Source of the DNA: Isoetes taiwanensis
Lineage: Eukaryota > Streptophyta > Lycopodiopsida > Isoetales > Isoetaceae
NCBI GenBank assembly: GCA_021234155.1
Contig: JAJEKV010000032.1
Span: forward strand, 10,484,099 to 10,548,098
Direction: 5' to 3'
Length of the DNA stretch: 64,000 nt
The translations under genes were made by a program, and so were the position numbers. Positions 1 through 11,699 of this stretch are shown piece by piece. The notes below the pieces were generated by a model. That model worked only from the letters and a program-made list of their open reading frames with translations. It searched no databases and was not told where the DNA came from. Position 1 is the stretch's first letter; every line of letters begins with the position of its first letter.

Positions 1-240
1 TGAGGAATCGGGGAATCCCCATGGACGAGTGGTTGACCCGGTCCGGCGGACAATCCGCACTGATGATTTAACCCTCGTGGGGCGTGGTCCGGATCTTCGG
101 GCTGAACCCGGAGCAGCACTGCATTCGATCCCGCTACCGCGGCCGTTACTAATCCAGAGTAGCCAGGCTTTTTAAATTAGGATTTTGTTCATAGGGCGGA
201 CCGGAGCCCTTAGCGAATAAATATGAGCGAGGCCCAAGCT
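1..240. other. GC-rich edge segment, no assignable gene
   Basis: This block is clearly richer in GC than the sequence after it. It holds only short open frames, for example a 16-codon frame from the ATG at about 21. It could be the end of a gene or repeat whose main part lies outside the window. It stops just before a T tract at 241-263, which would be an A tail read on the minus strand, so a retroposed piece may join here. No product is assigned. Confidence 0.3.
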
Positions 241-263
241 TTTTTTTTTTTTTTTTTTTTTTT
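241..263 (-). repeat. poly-T tract (poly-A on the minus strand)
   Basis: A run of about 23 T sits at the boundary between the GC-rich edge and AT-rich DNA. Read on the minus strand it could be the tail of a retroposed sequence lying to its right, but no recognisable retroposon body was found there. Confidence 0.5.
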
Positions 264-625
264 AATCATATGTTTCTGCTTGTGCCTTATGGGTGTTTTG
301 CACACAATAAGGTTAGTGTCTAAGAGTTGCATGGTTAACTTTATTAGATACATGTGTTAAACATTAAGATCTATTTATGGGGTGCCATGGAAGGATAAGG
401 AGGGCACCATTGACATTACCTTAGTGTTGAAAAGGGAACTTAAGCTATAGCGTAAAAAATAAGACCTATAGGGTATTTTCCCCTTTTCTTTAAAATAAGA
501 GCATATGCCAGTTTAAGGAACCGTGATAATTTATGACGAATTTTAGGGTTTTGACCATAATGTAGCAGGGGAGCCCGACTCCAAATGTGGCTTTGATGAC
601 CCTTTAATGAAAAAATTTTTCTAAG

Positions 626-970
626 ATTGAGGCTGGATATTTGGTAATGGGCTTTAATTCCGATGGCTGGTCTGGTAGCCATACTTCTGAGGATGAATAT
701 GCGCCAGATGTAGAAACGGAAAGAGAACTCCTTTGGTGCAAAAACACAGAAAAATTTGAGAGGTTAAGGATGAATAGGAGAGGTGCTGGTCGCGGCTATG
801 ACACCAAACGTGGCTTTGAAGGAACCAGAGGTGGTTATTTGGCTAAAAGGGGCAGCAGCTTTAATCGAAATCCGGCAGGATTCTACAGAAGCAATAACAG
901 TAATGAACATTTTGTGCCTGAGACACAGCCAAATGAAGAAGATTTGGACTCTGACAATGAAGACCTACAG
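626..970 (+). CDS. orphan exon, RGG-rich protein of unknown identity
   Basis: This is an open 345-nt block, 115 codons in phase 0-0. It runs from a plausible acceptor (TTTTTCTAAG, AG at 624-625) to a good donor (CAG|GTATAA at 970/971). The translation has an acidic start with SGSHTSEDEYAPD, a basic Gly/Arg-rich middle (RRGAGRGYDTKRG, GTRGGYLAKRG) and an acidic end (NEEDLDSDNED). That composition is common in RNA-binding or RNA-processing scaffolds, but I do not recognise the family. No neighbouring exon was found within about 2 kb on either side, so it is either one exon of a long-intron gene or a stray fragment. The exon-like borders and biased composition are visible; its being expressed is inference. 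Confidence 0.4.
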
Positions 971-2850
971 GTATAATGCAATGTAAAAATTTGCTGGGCT
1001 TTTTATGAAAACTTTTTTTAGTATTTGCTTACGGTTGGTGCATGATCCGACCTGTTATAAAGCTGAGTTATTGGTTAACGCTTGCAAATGCATGGAGGTA
1101 AGCATGTTAACAGAATATCTAATACATGCAAAGAGTAAGTACTTTTTGCAATAAGGGTGAACGATATTTCATATTCTGATTTCTGTTGCAGTAAATGGTC
1201 TACCGTGATTATGGGTTATAGATAAAACAAATGGGTTGAATATAGGCCAGGGCAGCCCCTTTGCAAACTGATTACTGGCGTTTCTCTTCTGATAGATTAA
1301 AATGTCTCAGTAGTGTGTTAAGATACTATATAATAAATCCTCTTGTGACCTTAAGACTAGACCGATTTTTTCTGTTTGATAAAGCTGTTTGATGGTTGAA
1401 GATGTTAGACTGTACATGTTTAATAGATTCTCGGACATCAAGAGCAAAGGGTGCATTAGGTGAAGGGCGAAGAGCCAAGAATCACCTAATGTACCTTTTG
1501 GCCTTGGGTCGATTAATGGGAGTCTATCGCTAACGTGCTCATGGTTGGCCGCAGTACGTGGTGATTCTTCTCCTAATGCATTCTCTTTCTTCCGTTATGA
1601 TGTAAGGGTGGTCAAACGGATGTACTAGGTCTAAATGAATCAATGTGGTTGATGGACTTAATCTGCTACAAAGGTTAAGTCAATTTTTGGATTAATGTTT
1701 GGGATAAACAGTTGACTAGGGCTACTTGCTCATATGGTATGATATTTGAAATTTTGTGAAGTTTTGGATATCGTTACACAATGAGAATGGAAGGGCAAAA
1801 CATTCTAGTGATATTTACATAGGTAACAAGCATAACTTTTAACTTATTTGGTATCCAAATCTTACAAGTAGACGCTTATATGCCTTTTGTATTCAAGGGG
1901 AAAGTTTATATGTGGATTACTACATGTATGCATGATCTTCTATTATGTCCGCACCATATTTTCGTTTTTAATTCGCTTGGATAAGCTACATTGTGCAATG
2001 ACAATTCTAGGTTATATACTAAAGTATAATATGGGAAAGGATATTTTGAATGTTGGTTGGGAAACTGGTCCTACTTATCTGTATAGCTTAAATATCCCAA
2101 AGCTGAAATCTGGTAGGTGGTTGTGTGTATAAAAAATGAACCTTGCGGGGTGCAACGATTTAACCGAGAGTCAATAAAGTAGAGTAGCAATGCTACTAAA
2201 CATGTAGTACCCTTTGTCAAAAATGACGGAAGGTATAATACCCTTAAAGGGGAACAGACTTTATTTTCCTAGCATAATAGATGGATATGGGCTTACATTA
2301 CAGTTTTGGAACAAAGACCCTGTGGGTATTTCGATAATGGCAAATTAAGGAACAGTTACTAACACGGGTTGAAGACTAAAATAATAGGAAGGTTGAGTTC
2401 TTAGTGACCATTTAATTGGTTAACTGAGTTTAAAATATTATTGGTTGTTTCTACAGTATGTGTAGCATGGTCACAACTATGGTAATTAAGGAATTAATAA
2501 TGGGATATTGAGGAACCAATATGCATAGTGTGAAGTTATATAGGTTGAAGCATACCTTAATGACTAAGGCTAGAGGCCCATCTTTTCCTCACTGATAGCA
2601 GGAGCTACTATTTGTTGGGAGTATGTAAATACTACAGTAGGTTGTATAAATTGTGCACTAAGGTGACTGCGTATAAACTTTATTTGTCCTTGTAATTATT
2701 TGGGGATGTAAATAGTAAACCTGTTACCCATAGATTGATGTACCAGACTATGATCTGCTAGATTGTAGTATGGAATGATTAGGCTACGGAGGGATTGACC
2801 AAAGTAGTCAGATGAGCTAGTAGGATTGTTGTCCGAACTAGTTTAGTCCG
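971..2850. other. non-coding stretch with a small foldback
   Basis: No convincing exon or element was found. The frame at 1887-2132 has no recognisable motif and ordinary AT-rich composition. A local foldback lies at 1451-1494: GTGCATTAGGTGA pairs with TCACCTAATGTAC. A further related inverted copy lies near 1561-1583. Confidence 0.4.
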
Positions 2851-2915
2851 GGTTTTTTTTTTTTTTTGGTCATTCGCAGTTTTTTTGAATATAAATAAGA
2901 TTTTGAACTCACTCT

Positions 2916-4102
2916 CTAATTCTGAATTTGTGTCGGTTGTGTCTGTATGAAAGAGTTTAAGGTGAAAGCCAGAGTGGGTAATGGAGTGTCATCTAACTCA
3001 ACCAGTTGAAACACACTTGGCTGCACCACTTTTAGAATTTGGTAAGGACCAAACCACCTAAATTTCAATTTCCCTGAAATTTTTTTTTTATTGGAGGAAA
3101 ATTTTTATACCGGGAATCATAAAGAAGAACTAAATCTTCTTCCTTGAATGTTTTTTCCTTGATGTGTTTGTCATGCCAGTGCTTTCTTAACTGTTATCTA
3201 GCAAGAACTCGAAGATAAGCATCTCTGCGAAGCTCATCTAACTGTTGTAATTGATAAACACGCTCCCGAAGAGCAGAAGGTGGATCATGCACAGTGGCAA
3301 GTTTGGAAACGAAGGAACGGAAGAACATACTCAAAAGGCATGAGAGCTTCTTGACCATATACCAATTTAAATGGTGTTTGTCCTGTTGCAATTTTGAAAC
3401 TGGTATTGTAAGCCCACAAAACAATAGGTAACTTTTCCTGCCAATCAGTTCGAGAAACGTCACAAATTTTCTTCAAGAGGTTGATGAGTGTCTTATTTGT
3501 GCTTTCTGCAAGGCCATTTCCTTGCGGATAATAAGGAATACTCTTCCTGTGATGAATGTGCAAATAGTTCGTCAATTCTTTGATCGTTTGATCTACAAAA
3601 TGAACCCCTCGGTCACTGACAAGTTCGATGGGACAGCCGAAGCGTGTGATGACATACGTGTAAAGGACTTTAGCCGTGCTTGCAGCAATATTATCAGGAA
3701 GTGCACAAGCCTCCGCCCACTTAATGGCATAATCTGTGAGAACCAGTATATAGCGAGCACAGGAATGCCGCGCTGGTGGATCCATGGGCCCAATAAAACC
3801 CATTCTCCATTTGCTGAAGGGTAAGGGCGTGGCAACGGGTGTTAAAGGAAGAGCGTCATGAGTCGTGGGTCGACCCACATGCTGACAGACATCACGATTG
3901 CGTGCATAGTGTAGGCGTCCTTGAAGAGCGTAGACCAGAAATAGCCAGCTAAAAGAATTTTGCGTGCCGTAGTATCACCACTAAAATGTCCTCCACCAAG
4001 ACCTTCGTGGTCTTGGCGAACAATATCTGGGAATTCATGAGAAAGAACGCACCGACGCAAAACCATGTCCTTGCCACGCTTATAGAGATGTTCTGCGACC
4101 AT
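2916..4102 (-). pseudogene. gypsy integrase, frameshifted
   Basis: The zinc-binding N-terminus (LYKRGKDMVLRRCV, then HEGLGGGHFSGDTTARKIL) lies in one frame to about 3890. The catalytic core continues in another from 3878 (GRPTTHDALPLTP). In the DDE core the first Asp is replaced (FSKWRMGFIGP where plant gypsy usually has W-G-I-D-F-I-G-P). The second is kept (LVSDRGVHF), and the Glu is kept in QGNGLAESTNK. The C-terminal segment ends in a Thr/Gln-rich tail at the stop at 2916. No chromodomain was seen. Confidence 0.8.
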
Positions 4103-4176
4103 GGTATAGTCACAGACTTCACGAACAAACTATTGACGGCGTGAGCTGAGCTTCTCAGGAGAGAGCGTGGGGTCTT

Positions 4177-4747
4177 CTATCGGTAAGGCACCAGAGAGCA
4201 GATATTGTGATAGTCATGAAACCAATAGGGCGTGGCCGTGACCAAGAAGAGTTGTGCATCCGGAAAAGCATCCGAAACACCCGTGGATGGGTCATGCGTT
4301 TGAATGAGTGAAAGGTAATCAGGCACAACATGTAACTTACCAACCTTATGAATGATTTCGAAGGGAGCAAAGACTTGAAGGAGCAATACCCAGTGGGCAA
4401 TGCATCCCGTGGGCGTGGTTTTGTTGATCAGATAAAAGAGCGCTTGATGGTCAACAAAGAACTTGATTTTACTACCCAACAAGTAATGACGGAACCCATT
4501 GGACACAGAAGATGAGTCCAAGCGCTTCACGTTCCGTGGCAGAATAATTCTTCTCAGCGGGATTAAGTTTCCTGCTGGCATAGCGGATAGGCTTGTCAGT
4601 GTGTGAATCGTATTCTTGAGAAAGAACAACACCGACGGCAATGGCTGAGACATCAACGTGAACGTGAAAAGGCTTGTCCCATTGAGGTGGAACAAGAACA
4701 AGAGCTTGAGTGAGCAGAACCTTCAATTTCTGAAACGCTGCGTCCAC
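4177..4747 (-). pseudogene. gypsy RNase H / connection domain
   Basis: The frame from 4747 starts AAFQKLKVLL and has the connection/RNase H signature (FHVHVDVSAIAVGVVLSQ, then KPIRYASRKLNPAEKNYS). It should be followed by ATEREAL and FLVDHQAL; the latter is in a different frame (FFVDHQALFYL within 4177-4701), so at least one frameshift lies near 4480. It would degrade the RNA of the RNA-DNA hybrid. Confidence 0.8.
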
Positions 4748-4842
4748 CTAGGGATTCCAAGCCCAGGAGGATTCATCACCCGTGAGTTTATGAATGGGAT
4801 CTGCAATGGCAGCGAGCCCTGGAATGAAGGTGGCATAATAAG

Positions 4843-5690
4843 TTACCTTGAACAAGAATGAGCGTGTCTCCTTGATGTTGGAAGGTGCTTGAGCTTTGAG
4901 CACACAACTGATTTTTCAGGGTCTGTAGTGATGCCATCTTTGTTCACCACGTGGCCAAGAAGGACACCTGAAGTGACACAAAAAGTGCACTTTTTGGGAT
5001 TTAAACTGATACCAGATTCATCACATTTTTGGAAAACGAGCTCCAATTTGTCAAGATGGTCATCCATGGAGCTGTAAGCAGAAAAATCATCGTGAAAAAC
5101 TTGCAGAAAGGCATTATCTTTCATGTAATTGTGAAAAACAGAGAGCATAATGCGCTGAAAAGTAGAGGGAGAGTTGGATAATCCAAAAGGCACCACTTTG
5201 TAGGCAAAAATGCCCCATGGCGTGGTGAATGTAGTTTTCAATTCATCCTCAGCCTTGATAGAGATTTGATTATAGCCCGAGAAGCCGTTCATAAAGGAGT
5301 ACATCTCATGGCCGGCTACTATTTCAAGAACTTAATCTGATACATTCCGTGGCCTGATTAAATTTCCGGCCATCCACACAAATACGTATTTTTGAGAGCA
5401 ATTACAATTGGGCTCATTCACTCGGAATGTTTGACCTCGTAAATCAATCCAACAGCCAGCAGTTTATCTATTTCTGCTTTTACACGGTCGCGATAATTGG
5501 GGTTGAGCCCGTACTGTCATTGCTAGATTGGGCGTGCATCTGGTTTGGTGGGAATGGTGAGTCCTCCAAACACTTTCTTGATTCCTCTTAAATCTTTGTA
5601 GCTCCATGCAAAGATATGTTTGAACTTCTTGAAGAGGCTCAAAGCACGAGCTTTATAAGTTTTAGGGAGATTAGCAGCCAACCGGATGGG
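4843..5690 (-). pseudogene. gypsy reverse transcriptase, catalytic residue altered
   Basis: The N-terminal RT part is broken by stops between 5690 and 5310. From 5304 the frame is open and shows the gypsy RT core: SFMNGFSGYNQI, KTTFTTPWGIFAYKVVPFGL, SNSPSTFQR, then FHDDF in place of the usual Y-x-DD box. In motif A the usual catalytic Asp (S-F-M-D-G) is Asn, which should abolish polymerase activity. GHVVNKDGI is the normal end of the thumb region. This copy is dead but easily recognised. Confidence 0.85.
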
Positions 5691-6155
5691 TTAGTTGTCT
5701 CCTAGATCAATGACTTCAACTGCCGGAGTTTGAATATGCGGGATAACGTCTGTGTCTGTGATGGTGTGAGCAGGAGGTTGAAATGCCACTGGAGGTGCAG
5801 CGCTCTGAGTAGTGAAAAAGAGAGGCGGCTGAGGGTCGTCAATTAATGGTTGCTTCATGACGGCAGCTACATCAACAATACCTTGAGGAGTGTCTTCTTC
5901 AGGGAAGATGTCGACACGCTGGATCCGATTGCAAGGTGCAAGATAAGGATCCAACAAGGTGGCAACAACATAGTCTTGATCAAGACTCATATCACCCCAA
6001 GGATCAATATACTCAGGGTAGGAGGACAGAGGGAGACCTGCTGGAGGAGCCTGAACTTGATAAGATTCTGAGGCTTTTCTGAATCACTGTCAGAGAGGGA
6101 TGGTTCAACGTGTTCGATGGAGATGAGTTTATTTGTTTCAAGATCCATCGTGGCA

Positions 6156-6575
6156 TTAAATGCCATTAGTAATGACGAATTGATCAGTAGTCCAGTAATG
6201 AATGCTTTTAGCTTGGCGGTGAAAGGGTCGCCCCACCAGCATTTCATAATCACCCGAATCTTCATTAGCTTTCCAAATGCCAAATTCCAAGGGAAATTTA
6301 AGATCTTCAATACTGATATGGAGAAGAGGAGTGATGCCTTGAGGGCGTGTGATGTGGTCGTTGGCGAGCTTAATGTCATAAGGAGCACGATAAAGTTGAG
6401 TGATGCCCAGTTGTCTCCGAAGTTTGTCCGTAATGAGGTTGATAGCGCTACCGCCATCAATCTGCACATGATTGTAATGTTGATTTCCAACAGTAGCGTG
6501 TATCGTGGGAGTGGAAGTGGCTACTGCTCCGACTAGAACGGTGGGCAGTGGCAACTCTCCTTGAGTGCAGGACAC
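6156..6575 (-). pseudogene. gypsy aspartic protease domain
   Basis: A retropepsin-like segment reads VQIDGGSAINLIT near its middle. The D-G-G-S active-site version is usual in several plant gypsy lineages. It is followed by a typical LLVGRPF-like strand (MLVGRPFHRQA). It would cleave the Gag-Pol polyprotein. The frame is open for 139 codons but is detached from gag upstream and RT downstream by stops. The 5690-5990 minus frame between protease and RT is probably linker. Confidence 0.7.
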
Positions 6576-7119
6576 AGCTTGAGAATGGTAGCAAGACTGA
6601 GTGGAATTTTAATTTTTGTAAGCTCCTCTTGGAGTTCCAAAGGAACATGGGAAAAAAGATCAGCGGGATCCAACGATGCAGGAGTTTGAGGCATAGACGC
6701 AGAGACTTCCTTGAGGAGTTCAACTTCAGCAGCTATGTTCGGATACTGTTGGGTTTCTTGACGTTGAAGATGCATCCTAATGCTGTTGCGCGCGCATGAA
6801 CATTAGCAAGCATGCGTCCTTCAGCAGCTTGCATAAGTTTGAGAATACTCCGGCTCATCTTAGGCATTACATGAGGCATAAGCTTGTCAAGATCAGGGGC
6901 AAAATGGACCGTCTTGTGGGCCTCATGAGGAATAGTGTCCACTGCAAAAGCAGGTTGCATGTCGTGAGGAATAATCTTCAAGGGGCGTGAGCCCCGGGTT
7001 TGGCGGGAGACCAGACCAACCCAATTTGATTGTTGAACTGAAGGATTAAGGGCTTGATATATTTCTTCTTGAGCTTGTTGATCTAGAGCTTTGGATGGAG
7101 CTGCTGGTTGAGGTCGTTG

Positions 7120-8730
7120 TTATTGAGGTGGCAGAGGTGGTTTCTTCAAAACTGGTCGAGGGCCCTGTTTACCATTGGCGACCCACAATTGATAAGCAGT
7201 GAGATGAACTGAAGCAGTTTGATTGGTGCCCAGAAGCTGAACCTGGACCTGAGGAAGTTGAGGGCACGCCGTGGTGGTGTGACCCCATTCTTGACAATGA
7301 TAGCACTGAGCTTTAGAAGGATTGAAGGCGCTGCATGAAGGTTGATCCCTAGATTGCTGAGGTTGCTGAGATTGTTGATATGGTTGTTGCTGATATTGCT
7401 GCTGCTGTGGATATTGTTGAGGCGTGGTTTGAACTTGAAAGACCATTTTTTGCCTAAAGGGTGTAGGATGAGCACGAGTACACTTTTCAGTAGAGTGATT
7501 ACACATATTGCAGCGCTTGCAGTGAGGAGGACCATTGGTAGAATTACATTCGTTGGCGAGGTGGCCTTGATACTTGCAGATGTGCCACCAAATTTGACTG
7601 CGTTGAGGAGGAGCAAACCGATGAGGTTGTACAGTATTTTGAGGAACCATGACGGGAGGCATGAAGGGAAGCTCCGTGAGGGGAACACCACGGGAAGACA
7701 CATTGATAAAATGGTTAACCAATTCAATGGCTTGATCCAATGTCTTGAGGCGCAAATACTCTGTCATAAGACGAATATCAGGCGGAAGATCTTGCAGAAA
7801 CCAAACCAGAATCTGGCTCTGCATGGGATACTCTTTAAGCTTACTCACAAGAATATGGAGACGATCCGCAAAGTCACAGGCAGACTCCGTGGGTGGTTGT
7901 TGAAGATCATTAGCTGCTTCATGAGCTGTTGATCATCATCCGTGGTGCAATAATGAGAGAGAAATGCAGTCTTCATCTCTTGCCAATTTTGTTTCTAGTG
8001 ACTTTTATTTGCCATGAGCCACTGATGAGGAACGCCACGTAGCATGGTGGAAAAAATGTGGAACTTAAGTTGAGGCTGAGAATGGCCATTCAGAATAGCT
8101 AAGGCTTCAAATTCCTCCATGTGAGCCTCACTTTGATCAAGGGGCTTTCCTTTGGCATTCCCAAAGATCGAATATGTGAGCTTGAGATTGTGAATAGGTG
8201 GCGGGATCTGAACTTGTGTATAGAGTGGCGGAGCATAAGTAGGAATATAACCTTGAGGCACGGGCTGAGAACAAGGTGGTGGCATGGAAACCGTAAAACC
8301 AGGAGGTCCCGAGAGAGGGGCGTCAGCGGGCAATGTGCCGTGGGTGCCATCCTCATTTAATTTGAGATCAGTAATGTTGTAAACGGGAACTGAATGGTGA
8401 AAGGAGGGTGAAGACTGGAATTCATGAACATGAGAAGGGCCAAAAGAGACCTGGGGATAGCCCATGCCTTGCTGAGGAGAAGATGGCTGTGAAGGCAAGG
8501 GAGTATGACGACTGTGGTTGAGAATAGTGTTTACAGGTAGGGGGAGACCCCGGCCTGGAACTAACACGAGGAGTAGGAGGTGCCGACTGAGCACGTGAGC
8601 GGAAACGACCTCCTTCAATGTCATAGTTAGAATCATACATTTCACGAGCAACATCTCGGCGTTGATGGCGTTCCAATAGAGCCGCAGTTTGGCTGAGGAG
8701 TTCCTCTGGAGTGAAGGCACGAGCAGACAT
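7120..8730 (-). pseudogene. gypsy gag, frameshifted, with CCHC knuckles
   Basis: Gag would form the virus-like particle. It starts at the ATG at 8730 (MSARAFTPEELL). The sensible frame shifts near 8530 into a Pro/Gln-rich stretch that ends at a stop at 7995, and gag homology resumes around 7930-7848. The C-terminal part has a clear CCHC knuckle (CYHCQEWGHTTTAC) and a Cys/His-rich segment before it, followed by Gln-rich low complexity. The breaks make it non-functional as it stands. The start was chosen because it is the first ATG after the TATA box and begins the gag-like frame. Confidence 0.75.
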
Positions 8731-8810
8731 CTTTGAGGAAGGAAAAGAGAACTAAGACCCGGCAGCGGGGATAGTGTTTAGGGTCTGAGTTTGGGATCAC
8801 CTGCGAGATA

Positions 8811-8820
8811 GCCCTTTATA
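8811..8820 (-). promoter_or_regulatory. putative retrotransposon TATA box
   Basis: TATAAAGGGC on the minus strand lies about 80 nt upstream of the gag ATG. That is where transcription of the gypsy element would start if the surrounding sequence is what remains of its 5' LTR. Confidence 0.4.
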
Positions 8821-9499
8821 AGGACTCTTGAATCAAGCAAGGAAATCTTAGATGAGTGTCACGCGAGATTTTTCAAAGAGAATAGAAGGAAAGATAAAGA
8901 AAGAACAGAATTGAAGAGACAATATGCAGAAAATATGACTTCCTTGATATCAACCTGAGTACATGAACTCTCGTCAAACGGGAGGAATAAAGCGAGACAA
9001 GGCTAAAATCTACTCAAGATCTAGCTCTATTGACATATATAGTACAATGGCCTCGGGCCCAAAATAGGTAGATGGCAGATCTCGGTCAGCAACTCCTGGA
9101 TCAACGCATGAATTCAGGGAATCTGTCAGCACCTTCATTAGTGCACGGAATCCCCCTAAATTAATGCCGCACTTCCCGGGGGCCGTCATTTATCCGTTCT
9201 GGCTCTCTTCTTTGACGGGGGCATGGACCTCTACATGGCTTTGGGGGGGGGGGAGGCGTGTTCTGCTACCTGACGCTTGACCTACTCCCTTGTTTCTGGC
9301 CTATTGCATGGAACTTAAGAATAGTCATGTGCCTATCAACTTCATGATGTGTCTCAACCACTATGTAATTGTTTTCCATAATTAATGATTAAAAAGCTTC
9401 ATTCTCTCTCTCTCTCAAAAAAAAAAAAGGTTCTACCTCCTGGAACGTCACCTCAGGACCTTCTAGTGAAGGGAACATCACTCCCGAGCAGTGGAGGCA

Positions 9500-11456
9500 A
9501 TACTTGCAATAGCTTTACGACCCTCGTGGTGCACAAGCAGCATTACCCCTGTAAGAAGGCCCATTGCTGGAAATCACAGAGTCAGACGTGGACCACGGCT
9601 TACAGCATCTTGCAAATGGGAAAGCGCCAGACCTGGATGGTATGCAGACAGAATTGCTCAAGTGGGCAGAGCCGTCCATAGTACCGGTATTTCCCACCTT
9701 GTTCAACAAGGCATTATAAGAAGGCTTCCCACTGCAGTGGACCAATAGCATAGTTGTTCCCATCTATAAGGCAGGTGACTCGCACTGCCCAGCCAATTAC
9801 TGAACAATCATGGTTAGTTCGGTGTTTGCAAAACTGCTCGCTAGGATTTTCGAGCAGTAGTTGACGAGCTAAGCAGAGGCAGCAGAGGTGCGGGCCCTCA
9901 CCCAGGCAGGATTCAGACCTCGACACTCAACCATTGACTACATCTTCACGTTGCAGACTCTGGTTGAAGACAGCAGGAACTGCCGGCAAGACCTATATTG
10001 TTGCTTCGTGAATTTTGCGAAGGCGTTTAACACTATGCCTCGTGAAAAACTATGGGCAAGATTGCGACAGCTGGGGGGTTCATGTAGATTTGCAAAATGC
10101 AGTGTACAGGTTATATGAGAGATGCTCGGGTCGGTTGCAGCCGACAAGCCAACCATTTGATAGTAGTATTAGGGTTCGTCAGGGATGCCCTCTCTCCCCA
10201 ACATTGTTTGGGCTTTACATTGATCAGTTGGAGAGCTGGCTTGTTGATAATGGGGGCGATGGAGTTCACCTTCTGCATCATATCATCAGTAGTTAATATA
10301 TGCTGACAATGTGGACCTCCTAACTTACACACCAGCGGACATGCAGCGCCATCTCGATGTCCTGGACACATTATGCCAAGCGACTGATATGCACGTCAAC
10401 TTGGCCAAGACTAAGGTGGTCCTCATATCATCTTCACATCAGCCGAGGATCCTCTCCTTCAGTTATCGAGGGCAGAATATGGAAATGGCACTCACATACA
10501 AATATTTAAGAGTGGAATTTCCTTCTACTATGCACTGGGACACATCCGTACGACTACGAGTGACAGCGGGCTGGAAGGCACTATATGCAATGCAAAACAA
10601 TAGTCATAGAGCAGAGTTGTATGATTGGGCCCATCAGTCGCATGTGTTCAAGGTCTTACTGGAGCCTGTCCTTTTATACGGGGTTGAACCAGTAGTGTCC
10701 CTCGCTACCTATAATGACTTGGTGGAAGTGCATAAGGCCTTCTTGGTACGAGCACTAGGGGTGAAGTCCACAGTCCCATATCAAATTCTGATGCAGGAGA
10801 CGGGTTTCTTGCCTCTTCAGAGGGCGCCCCTTGATCGTCACATTGTCTACTTTTAGAAGGTGATCAATATGGACGATGCTCGTCTCCCTAACCTAGCTTA
10901 TATCATGGCAATGGTGCCGTAACACCTCAAGGCCTGCTGGGGGGAAAAGAGAGCTCAATGGTTGGCTAGATGGAATGTGCAGGAGCACAGGTGTATACAT
11001 GTGCAAACAGAGGCAGATCGCCATAGACTGAGGCAATATCTTGACGCTTGCTTCCTCAGCAAGCTCTGGAATGCCAGTGCCCTTGAACAGGTCAAGACAA
11101 CACACTACCAGCACCACATAAATCCCACATTGGAATGAGGCCCCTAATGCTACCTACGTACCCACCTGCCTATGAAAAGACGCAGACTCATTGCCTCTAT
11201 TCGCACAGGGGCACACTATCTTCGAATTGAGATGGGCAGATGGATTGGTGAGCCACGTCAGGACAGGCTTTGTCAATGCTGCCAAATGGGAGTCATTGAA
11301 GATGAATCTCATACCCTTCAAAGATGCCCAGCATATGATCAAATTCGGACGCGCTATGCTGAGTTGGCCAGGCCTAGCCAGCCGCTACATGTGAGATTGA
11401 GCACGGCTTCTGTACGGATGCTGGGATCATACCTTCAAGAAGTCATGGACATGTGA
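9500..11456 (+). pseudogene. LINE reverse transcriptase ORF remnant
   Basis: This is the coding part of the LINE. Open pieces are 9491-9748, 9888-10118, 10015-10296, 10311-10856 and 11172-11456, in changing frames. RT motifs 1-5 lie between about 9620 and 10330. The thumb/linker reads DMQRHLDVLDTLCQATDM. A Cys-rich region near 11260-11330 has C-x-C-C and H-x-L-x-R-C-P. At least four frameshifts or stops separate the pieces, so this is a fossil. Its closest relatives cannot be told by eye beyond the general group with a GCPLSP motif. Confidence 0.8.
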
Positions 11457-11545
11457 GATCAGCTATGTCCTCGGGCATACACTTGACATGTATATATACA
11501 TATATTTTATGATGATGTATGCCTGTACAGTTTGATAGCATTCTT

Positions 11546-11610
11546 ATTACTGCAACGTTTTTTCCCTCGAAAACCCTTCGGGCCGGGGTTTTTTTAACCC
11601 GGACAGTAAT
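11546..11610 (+). other. LINE 3'-end hairpin
   Basis: ATTACTG (11546-11552) pairs with CAGTAAT (11604-11610). Inside, AAAACCC pairs with GGGGTTTT around a TTCGGGCC loop. The same design recurs in the second LINE copy at 27451-27533. Non-LTR RTs often recognise 3' UTR structure, so this may be the template recognition site; that role is inference. Confidence 0.6.
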
Positions 11611-11699
11611 AAGTTTTGTTGCGCTCCTTCTGGGTTCCATAGGCCGATTGGTCTTAAGTGGACGATAAAAATCATTCATTCATTCATTCTTTCTTTCTT

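Larger units (their letters stand above)
2853..8930 (-). mobile_element. degenerate Ty3/gypsy LTR retrotransposon
   Basis: The minus strand carries gag, protease, reverse transcriptase, RNase H and integrase homology in that order, which is the Ty3/gypsy order. Every domain is broken by stops or frameshifts. On the minus strand the left end runs from the pol stop at 2916-2918 through about 48 nt into A15 (T15 at 2853-2867). No LTR lies between pol and this A run, so the copy is either truncated or derived from a polyadenylated transcript. At the 5' side a TATAAAGGGC box lies at 8811-8820 on the minus strand, upstream of gag, where an LTR promoter would be. I could not match two LTRs. The 5' boundary is uncertain, between 8.82 and 9.42 kb. 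Confidence 0.85.

Noticed and set aside
3522-3824. 100-codon plus-strand frame
   Set aside because: It is antisense to the integrase core.
7342-7932. 196-codon plus-strand frame
   Set aside because: It is antisense to the gypsy gag region, and its Leu-rich start is the reverse of the CAG/CAA-rich Gln tract.
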